Of a stretch of DNA of 64,000 bases, positions 1 to 10,564 are shown in pieces. Position 1 is the stretch's first letter. Each line of letters starts with the position of its first letter. The stretch lies in NCBI RefSeq assembly GCF_011751075.1, contig NZ_JAALLN010000001.1, positions 471,113 through 535,112 on the forward strand. The letters run 5' to 3'. A program made the position numbers and the translations under genes. The DNA comes from Flavobacterium poyangense. GTDB taxonomy: Bacteria; Bacteroidota; Bacteroidia; Flavobacteriales; Flavobacteriaceae. The notes beneath the pieces were generated by a model. The model saw only the letters and a list, made by a program, of their open reading frames with translations, had not been told where the DNA came from and did not search any database.

Positions 1-24
1 AATGCTAACACTCAAGGCTCTAGA

Positions 25-1537
<1,513 letters not shown>

Positions 1538-1707
1538 ATATTTTTTATATTATATTGCGATGTGTTCTCTAGTGGTTCTTTTCGAATCTCTCGATTCTAT
1601 TACTCTTATTTTTTCTGTTTCTTAAGATCACTCTTAAAAAACGGCTGTCAATTCAATATGTCTACGAACGTGTATTTCTTATTTTCGCTTGTCTCTCAAA
1701 GCGGGTG

Positions 1708-1737
1708 CAAAACTACATCTTTATTTTTAACTGGCAA
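1708..1737 (-). promoter_or_regulatory. rRNA promoter P1 (proximal)
   Basis: On the minus strand a -33 TTG (1735-1737) is followed after 19 bases by the -7 box TAGTTTTG (1708-1715), matching the Bacteroidota consensus TTG-N19-TAnnTTTG. The -7 box runs into GCACCCGC. A-rich sequence upstream may act like an UP element. This is the closest of three such promoters to the 16S gene, about 170 bases from its 5' end. Confidence 0.85.
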
Positions 1738-1830
1738 GAGTTTTTTGAAGTTTTTTTTTAGAAATTTTCGTTTCCAATTTTCTTCTTCTCTCAACCAATC
1801 TCTCAATGAACTTGCGCATTTTGCGGGGTG

Positions 1831-1861
1831 CAAAGGTAAGCAGCGTTTTCAAATCTCACAA
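1831..1861 (-). promoter_or_regulatory. rRNA promoter P2 (middle)
   Basis: The minus strand shows TTG (1859-1861), 20 bases, then TACCTTTG (1831-1838) followed by CACCCCGC. It sits 123 bases upstream of P1 and has the same A-tract upstream. Confidence 0.82.
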
Positions 1862-1952
1862 GCTTTTTTGAATCTTTTTTTTTAATTACTTAAAATTTTT
1901 AATTCTTATTTTCTTGTCAGTATTTCAGCGAACGTCTGCGTTGTTGCGGGTG

Positions 1953-1982
1953 CAAAAGTAGTTTCTTTATTCGCATTCGCAA
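1953..1982 (-). promoter_or_regulatory. rRNA promoter P3 (distal)
   Basis: The minus strand shows TTG (1980-1982), 19 bases, then TACTTTTG (1953-1960) followed by CACCCGC. It sits 122 bases upstream of P2. A run of T on the plus strand (A on the transcribed-sense strand) lies just upstream. Confidence 0.85.
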
Positions 1983-2197
1983 GCTTTTTTTCAATGTTTT
2001 TTGAATCTTTTTTTTGGGGTTTTCTTAATGTGTTGATAGTCGTGTTTTTAGGAGGTTTAGACTTTTGTTGTTTTTAGGATTTTTCTTGCTTTTGATGGTT
2101 TTGCTGAAGCGATTGCTCTTGCGCAGGGTCTTCGGCTACGCTCAGACTGACTATAGTTTTTTTAATTACTTTATGATATACCTTATTATATACAACA
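1983..2197. other. AT-rich gap upstream of the rRNA promoters
   Basis: No gene seen. At about 2126-2155 there is a single arm of the repeat family found in full at 20991-21138 (core CTTCGGCTACGCTCAGAC). The rest is T-rich and may include further upstream rRNA control sequence. Confidence 0.4.
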
Positions 2198-2228
2198 AAC
2201 CCGACAGGTTTTGAAAACCTGTCGGGTT
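2198..2228. repeat. Perfect hairpin with GACAGGTTTT core
   Basis: Two perfect 15-base arms flank a single central G; the core reads GACAGGTTTTGAAAACCTGTC. It lies 28 bases after the end of the leftward oxidoreductase gene, so it could act as its terminator, although the T run is poor. The same core recurs three times at 16567-16778. Confidence 0.7.
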
Positions 2229-2255
2229 GTGGGGTAGTAAAAATACACTTCTAGA

Positions 2256-3266
2256 TTATAATATCTGATTTAGAGAATCTACAACTTCTTTTGTAAACTG
2301 AATACTCTTTAGTTTAGCCTGATGATCATATATAGGACTTGTTACCATTAGTTCATCAATTCTTGAGTAGTCTATAAACTTTTTTAAATCGACAGCTAGT
2401 TCTTTTGGACTTCCGGCAAATGTACAGGCAGTCATTTGATTGACATGGAAACGTTCTTCTTCACTCATAATATCGTCTAAAGACGGAACCGGTGGCTGTA
2501 AACCTTTACGGTCATTGCGGATCAGATTTAAAAACATCTGATACAAACTGGTCGACAACAACTCTGCTTCTTCATCGGTGTCTGCAGCAATAATGTTTAC
2601 ACAAGCCATTGTTTTAGGTTTATCTAAAACGGCAGATGCCTGGAAGTTCTCCCTATAGAATTCAAAAGCTTGTATCATTTGACGTGGCGCAAAATGTCCT
2701 GCAAATGCATATGGCAAGCCATAGGCTGCAGCAAGGGCAGCACTTTCCATACTTGAACCCAAAATCCAGATAGGGACATTTGTACCTTCTGCAGGAAATG
2801 CTCTCACTTTTGCAGTACTATTTTCTTCGGAAAAATAATCCTGAAGTTTGCTTACATTTTGCGGAAATCGCTGTGCTTGTTCAAAAAAGTCCTTTCGAAT
2901 TGCTTCAGCAGTTGGTTGATCTGTTCCCGGTGCCCTTCCCAAACCTAAATCAATTCTGTTTGGGTAAAGTGTTTCTAAAGTCCCGAATTGCTCGGCAACT
3001 ATTAAAGGAGAATGATTCGGCAACATGATTCCACCGGAACCTACACGGATATTCTGCGTGTGACTGGCGACATAGCCTATTAAAACAACTGTTGCCGAAC
3101 TAGCCACGTGAGCCATATTGTGATGTTCAGCAAGCCAGAATCGCTTATAGCCTAAACGATCTGCCAATTGTGCGATGTCTTTTGTTTTCTGAAATGTTTC
3201 CGGAGCGTTACTATTCTGAGTAATTATAGCGAGTTCTAATATGGAGACTGAAATTGATTTTTTCAT
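2256..3266 (-). CDS. LLM class flavin-dependent oxidoreductase
   Basis: A 336-residue protein of the bacterial luciferase-like monooxygenase family, expected to be a TIM-barrel enzyme using reduced flavin and oxygen on an unknown small substrate. Family signs are RFWLAEHHN near residue 43, the VGSGGIMLPNHSP segment near 77, and DLGLGRAPGTDQ near 105, the typical flavin-site regions of the MsnO8/YhbW-type subgroup. The length is normal. It stands alone, read toward the rRNA gene. On its promoter side a TAATTTTG box (complement at 3286-3293) and a TTCACA/TGTGAA dyad (3283-3308) are visible. The substrate cannot be told from sequence. Confidence 0.9.
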   Translation of the reverse strand: MKKSISVSILELAIITQNSNAPETFQKTKDIAQLADRLGYKRFWLAEHHNMAHVASSATVVLIGYVASHTQNIRVGSGGIMLPNHSPLIVAEQFGTLETLYPNRIDLGLGRAPGTDQPTAEAIRKDFFEQAQRFPQNVSKLQDYFSEENSTAKVRAFPAEGTNVPIWILGSSMESAALAAAYGLPYAFAGHFAPRQMIQAFEFYRENFQASAVLDKPKTMACVNIIAADTDEEAELLSTSLYQMFLNLIRNDRKGLQPPVPSLDDIMSEEERFHVNQMTACTFAGSPKELAVDLKKFIDYSRIDELMVTSPIYDHQAKLKSIQFTKEVVDSLNQIL

Positions 3267-3383
3267 TTAAATAATTGCTTTTTCACAAAATTACTTCATT
3301 TCTGTGAAGCCGTTTATTTTCTAATGTTAATAGAATTATAATCTTTTCTCGCACAAACTCAAACTGTCAATTGAATAATTTTT

Positions 3384-3425
3384 CAATAATTAATTATTGT
3401 TTTACGATAATTAATTATACATTTG
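3384..3425 (+). promoter_or_regulatory. Promoter with overlapping palindromic operators
   Basis: A TTG (3397-3399) and TACATTTG (3418-3425) separated by 18 bases form a Bacteroidota promoter for the DUF2975/Xre genes. A perfect 16-base palindrome, CAATAATTAATTATTG (3384-3399), covers the -33 element. A second palindrome, ATAATTAATTAT (3407-3418), fills the spacer. The repeated core suggests two binding sites for one regulator, plausibly the Xre protein at 3970. Confidence 0.6.
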
Positions 3426-3451
3426 TAATAATAAATCAAATTTCAATTCTA

Positions 3452-3967
3452 ATGAAAACCACACATATCGTTTCAAAAATACTCTTTTACATCACCCGCT
3501 TTTTAGCTGTTCTCTATTTTTCATTAGCAACTTATTCTGCATTGACCTTAACAACCGGATGGTTTTTAAACTTTAAAGAGAATGGCAAATACTTTCAAAT
3601 TTGCTACCCTTTTACTGACCACCCACTTATGTTAGGCGACTTTAATATACCTTATATCATTTTTGAATTTTTATCTCCGTTGAGTCTTTATGGTCTTTTC
3701 TTTTTATTGAGCAGCAATGTATTTAAAGTATTTTTTCAACCTAAATTATTCACTCAGAATGGAATATCTCATTTGAGGCGATTTTATTTAGCGAATCTAT
3801 TTATACCCGGGATTATTATCTTTTTAGCCTCCATTTTTGTATCACTCGATAATGAAGTTGCCATTTTTATTGTGTTACATTTTATGTTGGGTATTTTTGC
3901 CTATTTTTTAGCTGCAATTTTCAAACAAGGATTAAACCTTCAGAACGAACAAGACTTATTTATATAA
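3452..3967 (+). CDS. DUF2975 family membrane protein
   Basis: A 171-residue integral membrane protein with four hydrophobic stretches, typical of DUF2975 proteins, which are usually encoded beside a small Xre regulator. The function is unknown. The open frame extends upstream to 3371, but those residues are translated promoter and operator sequence, so the ATG at 3452 is preferred; it lies 26 bases after the -7 box. The next gene starts two bases after the stop. The conserved pairing suggests that the two form a membrane-protein/regulator unit, but this is inferred only from gene order. Confidence 0.78.
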   Translation: MKTTHIVSKILFYITRFLAVLYFSLATYSALTLTTGWFLNFKENGKYFQICYPFTDHPLMLGDFNIPYIIFEFLSPLSLYGLFFLLSSNVFKVFFQPKLFTQNGISHLRRFYLANLFIPGIIIFLASIFVSLDNEVAIFIVLHFMLGIFAYFLAAIFKQGLNLQNEQDLFI

Positions 3968-3969
3968 TC

Positions 3970-4176
3970 ATGCCAATAATTGTAAATGTTGATGTTATGC
4001 TTGCCAAACGCAAGATGCAAAGTAAAGAGTTGGCTGAGAAATTAGGAATTACTCCTGCCAATTTATCTATTCTTAAAACCGGAAAAGCCAAAGGAATCCG
4101 ATTTGACACTTTAGAATCCATTTGCAAAATATTAGAATGCCAACCTGGTGACATTTTAGAGTACGTAAGCGAATAA
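3970..4176 (+). CDS. Small Xre-family transcriptional regulator
   Basis: A 68-residue protein consisting only of a Cro/CI-type helix-turn-helix. The segment KELAEKLGITPANLSILKTG (residues 18-37) is the HTH, followed by FDTLESICKILECQPGDILEY, the hallmark of the YozG-like subfamily. It is joined to the DUF2975 gene with a two-base gap, so the two are surely co-transcribed. A protein with one HTH and no sensor domain probably binds as a dimer. The AT-rich palindromes at 3384-3418 are the likely targets, giving autoregulation. Confidence 0.88.
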   Translation: MPIIVNVDVMLAKRKMQSKELAEKLGITPANLSILKTGKAKGIRFDTLESICKILECQPGDILEYVSE

Positions 4177-4289
4177 CATTTTTTTTTAAATCTTCATTAA
4201 AAAATCGGCTCCCCGAAGTCGACCGGAATACTATTGCCTATTTCTTTCGAAATAAATGATCACAATCAATCATCTAAATCAATCAAAAA

Positions 4290-5174
4290 ATGAACAGTCT
4301 ATCAATCAAAAACCTCAACAAAACGTATGAGAACGGTACAGCAGCTCTAACTGATGTATCTCTGGAAATTAAAAACGGAATGTTTGGCTTATTAGGACCA
4401 AACGGAGCCGGGAAGTCAACCTTAATGCGAACCATTGCTACTTTACAGGAACCAAGTTCCGGTGCTGTACTATTTAATGGTATTGATATTATTGAGGATC
4501 CGATGTTTATTAGGGAAAACTTGGGCTATCTGCCGCAGGAATTTGGTGTCTATCCTAAGATCTCAACTTATCGGTTGCTGGATCATCTGGCAATTTTAAA
4601 AGGAATTGTTTCAAAAAAAGAGAGACACGAACAAATTTTATATCTCTTACAGCAAACCAATTTGTTGCAACATAAAGATAAAGCCGTTCACTCTTTCTCC
4701 GGTGGAATGCGTCAAAGATTCGGAATCGCACAGGCTTTACTTGGCAATCCGAAAATCATTATTGTTGATGAACCAACTGCCGGTCTTGATCCTGAGGAAC
4801 GAAATCGCTTCAACAACCTGCTAAGCGAGATTGGCGAAAATATCATTGTAATTTTATCGACTCATATTGTTGAAGACGTTCGGGATTTATGCACCAAAAT
4901 GGCGATTATCTCAAATGGAAAATTGATTCTGGAAGGAAATCCTGAAAAAGAAATCCATTCCCTGAAAGACAAAATCTGGATGAAAGCCATCTCCAAAACG
5001 GAATTACAGGAATACAAAGACAATTTCAACATCATTTCTTCGAATTTAAATTCCGGGAAACTTCACATTCACGTTTTTTCTGAACAACAGCCTGATAACG
5101 GTTTCCACTTAACATCACCTGATTTGAGTGATGTCTACTTTAGTATTTTATCTCAAGATCAACTTAAAAAATAA
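4290..5174 (+). CDS. ABC transporter ATP-binding protein
   Basis: A 294-residue ABC-2-type ATPase. Walker A is GPNGAGKST (about residues 35-43), the signature is SFSGGMRQR (near 133) and Walker B is IIIVDEPTAGLDPEER (near 155). The C-terminal 80 residues are the usual linker domain of exporter ATPases. The permease fused to an M1 peptidase starts four bases after the stop, so the two proteins are partners. The cargo is unknown. The preceding Xre gene ends 113 bases upstream, so this may be a separate transcript. Confidence 0.93.
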   Translation: MNSLSIKNLNKTYENGTAALTDVSLEIKNGMFGLLGPNGAGKSTLMRTIATLQEPSSGAVLFNGIDIIEDPMFIRENLGYLPQEFGVYPKISTYRLLDHLAILKGIVSKKERHEQILYLLQQTNLLQHKDKAVHSFSGGMRQRFGIAQALLGNPKIIIVDEPTAGLDPEERNRFNNLLSEIGENIIVILSTHIVEDVRDLCTKMAIISNGKLILEGNPEKEIHSLKDKIWMKAISKTELQEYKDNFNIISSNLNSGKLHIHVFSEQQPDNGFHLTSPDLSDVYFSILSQDQLKK

Positions 5175-5178
5175 AGTT

Positions 5179-8100
5179 ATGCTGTCAAAATTAATACAAT
5201 TCGAATGGCATACTTCTACTCGAAACCGTAGCTTTTATGCCACCTTTTTAATCTATTTAGTTCTGGGCTTTTTTGCGGGGGCTTTTGCCAATTTTTCGTT
5301 CTCAGGTGCTTATAAAAACAGTCCTTTTGTTCTTACGTACGCCATTGGTTTACTTTCTTTAACCCTTATATTCTCGGTTACACTGCAAGTTGCACAACAG
5401 TTCCTTAAGGAATATGAAACCCGATTTGATTCGATTCTTTTTGCAACTCCTTTATCAAAATTGTCTTATCTGGGAAGCAGGTTTATTGTTGCTTTTGGAA
5501 TTTCAGTTGTTTCACTTGGAGCTTTAATCATCGGATTGTTTATTGGTCATCAGATGCCATGGCTATCAGAAGATCAAATTGGGCCTTTTTCACTTCTAAA
5601 TTATATCTGGCCGTATTTAATTCTAGTGATTCCAAACCTCTTTTTATGTCTAACTATTTTAACCTCTTTTGCTTGGTTAACCCGCAACAAACTACTGATC
5701 TATGTTGGTGGCTTTATGGTTTACATACTCTATATCGCAGGATCTTTGTTCTCTAACTCCCCTATTTTTGCCAATGCTTCTCCGTCATCAGCTTCGGCCA
5801 TGTCGTTTGCCGCAAAAATAGATCCTTTTGGTCTGGCAGCTTTTTTAGAACAAACCCGATACTGGACAGCCCTTCAAAAAAACAACCATCTGATCGATTT
5901 GTCCGGCAATCTTTTATTTAACAGAGTACTCTGGATTGGTTTCTCTATTCTATTGCTGATCATTTCTTATCGATTATTTTCCTTTCGAAAAGCAAAAACA
6001 AAAAAAGTAAAATTGGAGCGAACAGTAAAAAACGAAACTCTTATTTTTTCAACTGAAACTCCAAAAAGCATTGAATACAGGACTTTAAAGCATAACTTAT
6101 TGGTTCTTAAAAGTTATATCAAAATGGATGTTTCTTTGATTTTAAAAGGAATTCCATTTCTGTTGATCGTGCTTTTATTTTCCGGATTGCTTTTAATTGA
6201 AATATCCGATGAAATTGACGGCGGTATTCGCTTAGCGCAAAACATCACCAATACCGCTCTCATGATCAGTACAATTATGGATCGTTTGCCTTTTATTTTA
6301 CTTCTAGTTTTACTTTTTTACAGTAATGAATTAGTGAATCGAGGCGAAACGGCACGTTTTGAAATGTTCGAAAACACTACCCCCTATCTGCAAACTATAG
6401 CTTTGCTTTCTAAAGTAATATCGCTTTTTAGCATTCCGTTTTTCCTTATCACGTGGAGTATTTTCATTGGTTGCACTTTTCAAATCATTCATGCAAATGC
6501 GCCAATAGAATTTGGACTTTATGCCTCCTTATATTATTTTCTTGGCCTTCCGGTCTTATTGCTTTCGATCCTGGTTATTTTTATCCAAATAATTATCTCC
6601 AATAAATATTTAGGACTTTCGATCGCAACAATTGTGACATTCTTAATTAGTTCGGGAATCGGAGAGCAATTAGGCATTTCGCATCCTTTATTCCGTTTTG
6701 GAGATGCGTTTAAAAGAGAATACTTTGATCTAAATGGCTTCGGAAAATACACCCTTCCCTTTCATGTTTCAATGGTTTACAATCTTGGATTAGCTTTGAT
6801 TATGGTTGTGGCAACAGGTATTTTATGGAAAAGAAATTCTACTATCTTAAAATCAATTCAGAGACATTCCTTTAATCGCATTCAAAAAGTTGTTCTTTCA
6901 TTGGGTATTCTGCTTTTTATAAGTTTCGGAGGTTATCTTTTTTATAAAACCAACATCGAATACCCTTATCTTACAGAGGATGATCAAAACAACTGGAGCG
7001 AACAATATGAATTACACTTAAAAAAATTCTCTTCCTTACCTCAACCTACAATTCTTTCCGTAAAAAGTGATGTGGCTTTATTTCCGGAAGAAAACAGATA
7101 CGAGGTAAGTGGTACCTATCAGTTAATCAATCATTCAAAACAACCCATTGACAGTTTGCTCCTTTACTTGGATCAAAATTCAAAATTAAAATCGATTACA
7201 ATTCCAAACTCTAAACCCATTGGCGATTTCTCTAAATTCCATCATTATTGGTATCTTTTAAAAAAACCATTGCAAGCGGGGCAAAAAATGAATATTTCTT
7301 TCTCCTTCGAATCTTCCTGGTCGCCATTTAAAGGTCATACTTCATTTAATTCGATAATCGAAAATGGTTCTTTTATGAAGATAAGTCGCTACTACCCTGC
7401 TTTTGGATATCAGGATTCTAATGAGATCAGCAGTAAAAAAGAACGTGCAAAAAGGCATTTAAAACCTCAGACTCCACTTAAAAAATTAGAAGATAAATCT
7501 AAAGCAGAATCTGATTTTATTGATTATGAAACCACCGTTTCTACTTCAAAAAACCAAACTGCCATTGGCGTGGGAGATTTGATTGCAAAATGGGAAAAAG
7601 ACAATCGCAATTATTTTCACTATAAATCAAAGGGAAAAATTCCATTTCGATTTGCTTTTTCTTCTGCAGCCTATCAAGTTCAAAAAGTAAACTATAAAGG
7701 AATTTCGATCGAAGTTTATTACGACAAAAGGCATCCGCGAAATGTGACCAAGCTTATTAAAGATGTAAAGAATACACTGGATTACTGCCAAAAAAACTTT
7801 GGAAAATATCCTTATAAAACCATTCGATATGCAGAAGTAGCTGCTTTTGCTAATGGTTTTGCCGCAACTTCCTATCCGTCAACGGTATTTATGAAAGAAA
7901 ATTTCGGTTTCTACAGTGATCTCTCTCATCACGATAAAGAAGATGTGATCAATCAATTGACGGCCCATGAATTGTCGCATGAATGGTGGGGAAATGCCCA
8001 GATTAGTCCGGAGCAAAAAGAAGGCAGTTGGATTTTAACCGAAACTTTGGCACAATACACCGAATTAATGCTTTACGAAAAAGAACATGGTTTAGAGAAA

Positions 8101-8718
8101 GCCCTAGAAACCTTAAAAATTCATTTGGATTTGTATTTGAGCAGTCGAAGTTATGAGCCGGAAACACCACTTTACAAAACCAATTATGAAACACCGCATT
8201 TGCCTTACGATAAAGGAATGCTGATTATGCATCAGTTACGATTGTTAATTGGGGAAGAAAAAGTAAATCTTGCTTTGAAAAATTTCTTAAATCACTATCG
8301 CTATTCAAATCCCATTCCCGATTCTGAAAATTTACTAAACGAAATTTATTCCGTGACGGATAAAAAGTTACATCCTAAACTAGACGAAATGTTTAAGCAA
8401 ATCATTACCTATTCTTCGAATATTACAAGTGTTGAAAGTCAAAAAAAGGATGAGTTTTATGAAGTTACTTTCCATGTCAATTCAAAGAAATATTCTGAAA
8501 ATGCAACCGGAAAACAAACCTTACTTCCTAATGATCCCTCAATAGACATTGGTGTTTATGATGAAAAAGGGAAATTATCCAGTTATCCCTTTTTGATACA
8601 GAATAATAAGATCAGTGGTAAAATCAAACTCAAAAGCAAACCTCAACTTATTGTGGTTGATCCTTATCTGAAAAATATCGACACTTTTATAAAGGACAAT
8701 GAAAAGGAAATTAATTAG
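5179..8718 (+). CDS. ABC-2 permease fused to M1-family aminopeptidase
   Basis: About 1179 residues from the ATG at 5179; the open frame begins at 5128 inside the ATPase gene, and that extension is rejected. Residues 1-600 carry two sets of about six membrane segments, as in an ABC-2 permease. Residues 650-1170 form a gluzincin peptidase with zinc motif HELSH (residues 930-934) and a third zinc ligand in TETLAQY (E955). The exopeptidase motif, normally GAMEN, reads FANGFA here. The spacer between HEXXH and the third ligand is 20 residues instead of the usual 18. Family members are widespread in Bacteroidota beside an ABC ATPase, as here. The peptidase probably faces the periplasm; its substrate is unknown. 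Confidence 0.9.
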   Translation: MLSKLIQFEWHTSTRNRSFYATFLIYLVLGFFAGAFANFSFSGAYKNSPFVLTYAIGLLSLTLIFSVTLQVAQQFLKEYETRFDSILFATPLSKLSYLGSRFIVAFGISVVSLGALIIGLFIGHQMPWLSEDQIGPFSLLNYIWPYLILVIPNLFLCLTILTSFAWLTRNKLLIYVGGFMVYILYIAGSLFSNSPIFANASPSSASAMSFAAKIDPFGLAAFLEQTRYWTALQKNNHLIDLSGNLLFNRVLWIGFSILLLIISYRLFSFRKAKTKKVKLERTVKNETLIFSTETPKSIEYRTLKHNLLVLKSYIKMDVSLILKGIPFLLIVLLFSGLLLIEISDEIDGGIRLAQNITNTALMISTIMDRLPFILLLVLLFYSNELVNRGETARFEMFENTTPYLQTIALLSKVISLFSIPFFLITWSIFIGCTFQIIHANAPIEFGLYASLYYFLGLPVLLLSILVIFIQIIISNKYLGLSIATIVTFLISSGIGEQLGISHPLFRFGDAFKREYFDLNGFGKYTLPFHVSMVYNLGLALIMVVATGILWKRNSTILKSIQRHSFNRIQKVVLSLGILLFISFGGYLFYKTNIEYPYLTEDDQNNWSEQYELHLKKFSSLPQPTILSVKSDVALFPEENRYEVSGTYQLINHSKQPIDSLLLYLDQNSKLKSITIPNSKPIGDFSKFHHYWYLLKKPLQAGQKMNISFSFESSWSPFKGHTSFNSIIENGSFMKISRYYPAFGYQDSNEISSKKERAKRHLKPQTPLKKLEDKSKAESDFIDYETTVSTSKNQTAIGVGDLIAKWEKDNRNYFHYKSKGKIPFRFAFSSAAYQVQKVNYKGISIEVYYDKRHPRNVTKLIKDVKNTLDYCQKNFGKYPYKTIRYAEVAAFANGFAATSYPSTVFMKENFGFYSDLSHHDKEDVINQLTAHELSHEWWGNAQISPEQKEGSWILTETLAQYTELMLYEKEHGLEKALETLKIHLDLYLSSRSYEPETPLYKTNYETPHLPYDKGMLIMHQLRLLIGEEKVNLALKNFLNHYRYSNPIPDSENLLNEIYSVTDKKLHPKLDEMFKQIITYSSNITSVESQKKDEFYEVTFHVNSKKYSENATGKQTLLPNDPSIDIGVYDEKGKLSSYPFLIQNNKISGKIKLKSKPQLIVVDPYLKNIDTFIKDNEKEIN

Positions 8719-8800
8719 ACTTAAAGATACAATGAACCCGCAAGCTTTTACAGATAGGGTGCTGTTTTTGCTCGCAGAGGCGCAAAGTCGCAAAATTTTT

Positions 8801-8884
8801 CACGCAGATTTAGCAGATTATGCTGCTCTTTTTATTTTGTAGTTCCGACAAAAACAATCTAAATCAATCTGCTAAATCTGCGTG
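8801..8884. repeat. Family A inverted repeat (CACGCAGATTTAGCAGAT)
   Basis: Perfect 18-base arms CACGCAGATTTAGCAGAT (8801-8818) and their complement (8867-8884) flank a 48-base loop. A CGCAGAGGCGCAAAGTCGCAAAA tail lies on the left (from about 8773). Related copies occur at 29889-30091, 31795-31870, 38168-38268 and 44246-44325. Confidence 0.85.
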
Positions 8885-8908
8885 AAAAAAATACTCGGCA
8901 AACATAGG

Positions 8909-8943
8909 AGCACTCTGAGATTATTTTCAGAGTGCTTTTTTTT
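8909..8943 (+). terminator. Rho-independent terminator
   Basis: Stem AGCACTCTGA (8909-8918) pairs with TCAGAGTGCT (8927-8936), followed by a run of eight T. It probably ends transcripts from the ABC/M1 genes, about 190 bases downstream of the stop. Confidence 0.85.
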
Positions 8944-9032
8944 GCAAAATTTATCCGGAATCCAAATGTCAAATGATTTAAAACCTAAATTTGTATTTCG
9001 AAATTATCGATTCGATATAGCACCACTCCCAA

Positions 9033-10373
9033 ATGACACATAAAATTTTAATTATAGACGACGAGGAAAAACTTAGAAGTCTGCTTGCCCGCATTGTAAA
9101 ATCTGAAGGATTTGAAGTTCTCGAAGCCAAAGATTTAAAATCCGGTTTTAAAAAACTGGAACAAACCGATATTGATGTCGTTTTATGTGATGTAAAATTA
9201 CCCGACGGAAATGGAGTTGACTTTGTGCAAAATATAAAAGGAAGCTTCCCTCTTACCGAAGTTATTTTATTGACGGCATTCGGGAATATTGCGGATGGTG
9301 TTCAGGCAATGAAAAACGGTGCTTTTGATTATATTGTTAAAGGTGATGACAATGACAAAATTATTCCGCTTCTCTATAAAGCTGTTGAAAAAGTACATTT
9401 ACAGAAAAAAGTACAACAACTTGAGAAGCGCATAGGCGATAAATATTCTTTTGCGACGATTATAGGAAAATCAAAAGGCATCGAGCAGGTTATTGATCTG
9501 GCAAAAAAAGTCGCCAAAACAGATTCAACGGTTTTACTTACCGGGGAAACCGGAACGGGGAAAGAGGTTTTTGCTCAGGCCATTCACGAAAACAGTATGC
9601 GTGCCGGAAAATCTTTTGTAGCGTTAAACTGCAGTACTTTTAGCAAAGAAATTTTAGAAAGCGAACTTTTCGGCCATAAGCAAGGGGCTTTTACCGGTGC
9701 TTTAAAAGATAAAAAGGGTTTTATTGAAGAAGCTAACGGCGGAACTTTATTTTTGGATGAAATTGGTGAAATGCCAATTGAATTGCAGGCAAAGCTATTA
9801 CGTGTTTTAGAAACCAGTGAATACATTCCGGTTGGAGATACGACTTCAAAAAAATCAAATTTCAGGTTAATTGCCGCAACAAACCGGGATTTAAAAACAG
9901 AGAGCGAAGCACATCGTTTTCGTTCTGATTTGTATTTCCGCTTAAACATCTTCGAGATTAACCTCCCTCCTTTGCGAGAAAGAGCCAAAGATATTGCAGC
10001 ACTGACCCTTTCTTTTGTCAAACAGTTCTCTGAAAAAACGAATAAGAAAACGTTAACCATTTCTGATGACTTTCTTCAAAAATTAGAGAATTATTCCTGG
10101 CCCGGAAACATTCGGGAGCTTAAAAACATTATTGAACGTTCTGTTATTTTAAGTGATACTCTTTTAACAGCCGATGTACTTCCTTATGAAATGCAGCATC
10201 AACCTGAAAAAGCTTCTAAAACGATGTCGGCTTTTTCTATGCAGAGTATCGAAAAGCTACATATTCAGAAGGTTTTAAACTATACCAAAGGCAACAAAGC
10301 AGAAACAGCACGTTTACTCGAAATTGGAATCGCTACTTTGTACCGAAAGTTAGACGAGTACGGCATACAGTAA
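9033..10373 (+). CDS. Sigma-54-dependent response regulator, NtrC family
   Basis: A 446-residue activator with three domains. The receiver (1-120) has the phosphoacceptor D53 in LCDVKLPDG and conserved K103. The AAA+ domain (about 140-375) has Walker A GETGTGKE (171-178), the sigma-54 contact loop GAFTGA (218-223) and Walker B LFLDEIGE (239-246). The C-terminal Fis-type HTH (about 405-446) ends in NKAETARLLEIGIATLYRKL. It precedes the kdp genes; no KdpE (OmpR-type) regulator is present. The histidine kinase at 19254 is the likely partner, and kdp transcription the likely target, by context only. No convincing -24/-12 promoter was found before the kdp genes. Confidence 0.93.
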   Translation: MTHKILIIDDEEKLRSLLARIVKSEGFEVLEAKDLKSGFKKLEQTDIDVVLCDVKLPDGNGVDFVQNIKGSFPLTEVILLTAFGNIADGVQAMKNGAFDYIVKGDDNDKIIPLLYKAVEKVHLQKKVQQLEKRIGDKYSFATIIGKSKGIEQVIDLAKKVAKTDSTVLLTGETGTGKEVFAQAIHENSMRAGKSFVALNCSTFSKEILESELFGHKQGAFTGALKDKKGFIEEANGGTLFLDEIGEMPIELQAKLLRVLETSEYIPVGDTTSKKSNFRLIAATNRDLKTESEAHRFRSDLYFRLNIFEINLPPLRERAKDIAALTLSFVKQFSEKTNKKTLTISDDFLQKLENYSWPGNIRELKNIIERSVILSDTLLTADVLPYEMQHQPEKASKTMSAFSMQSIEKLHIQKVLNYTKGNKAETARLLEIGIATLYRKLDEYGIQ

Positions 10374-10564
10374 TCTAACTTGTTGGCTGTGATTACTTAG
10401 TCAATTTGCTTCGCCCAGGTCGCAAAATTTATACTTAACACATAGAACAAACATAGATTTTACTTTTAAGAAGAGCGCAAAAAAAGGTACAAAAAAGAAA
10501 TACATTTCTATCACATAGCCAAACCATAAACTCGATTGTTGAATAGTAACATCGGATCAGAAAA

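Noticed and set aside
5128..5178. Start of the permease/M1 fusion at 5128
   Set aside because: This would overlap the ATPase gene by 47 bases and add 17 residues with no family resemblance; the ATG at 5179, four bases after its stop, is preferred.
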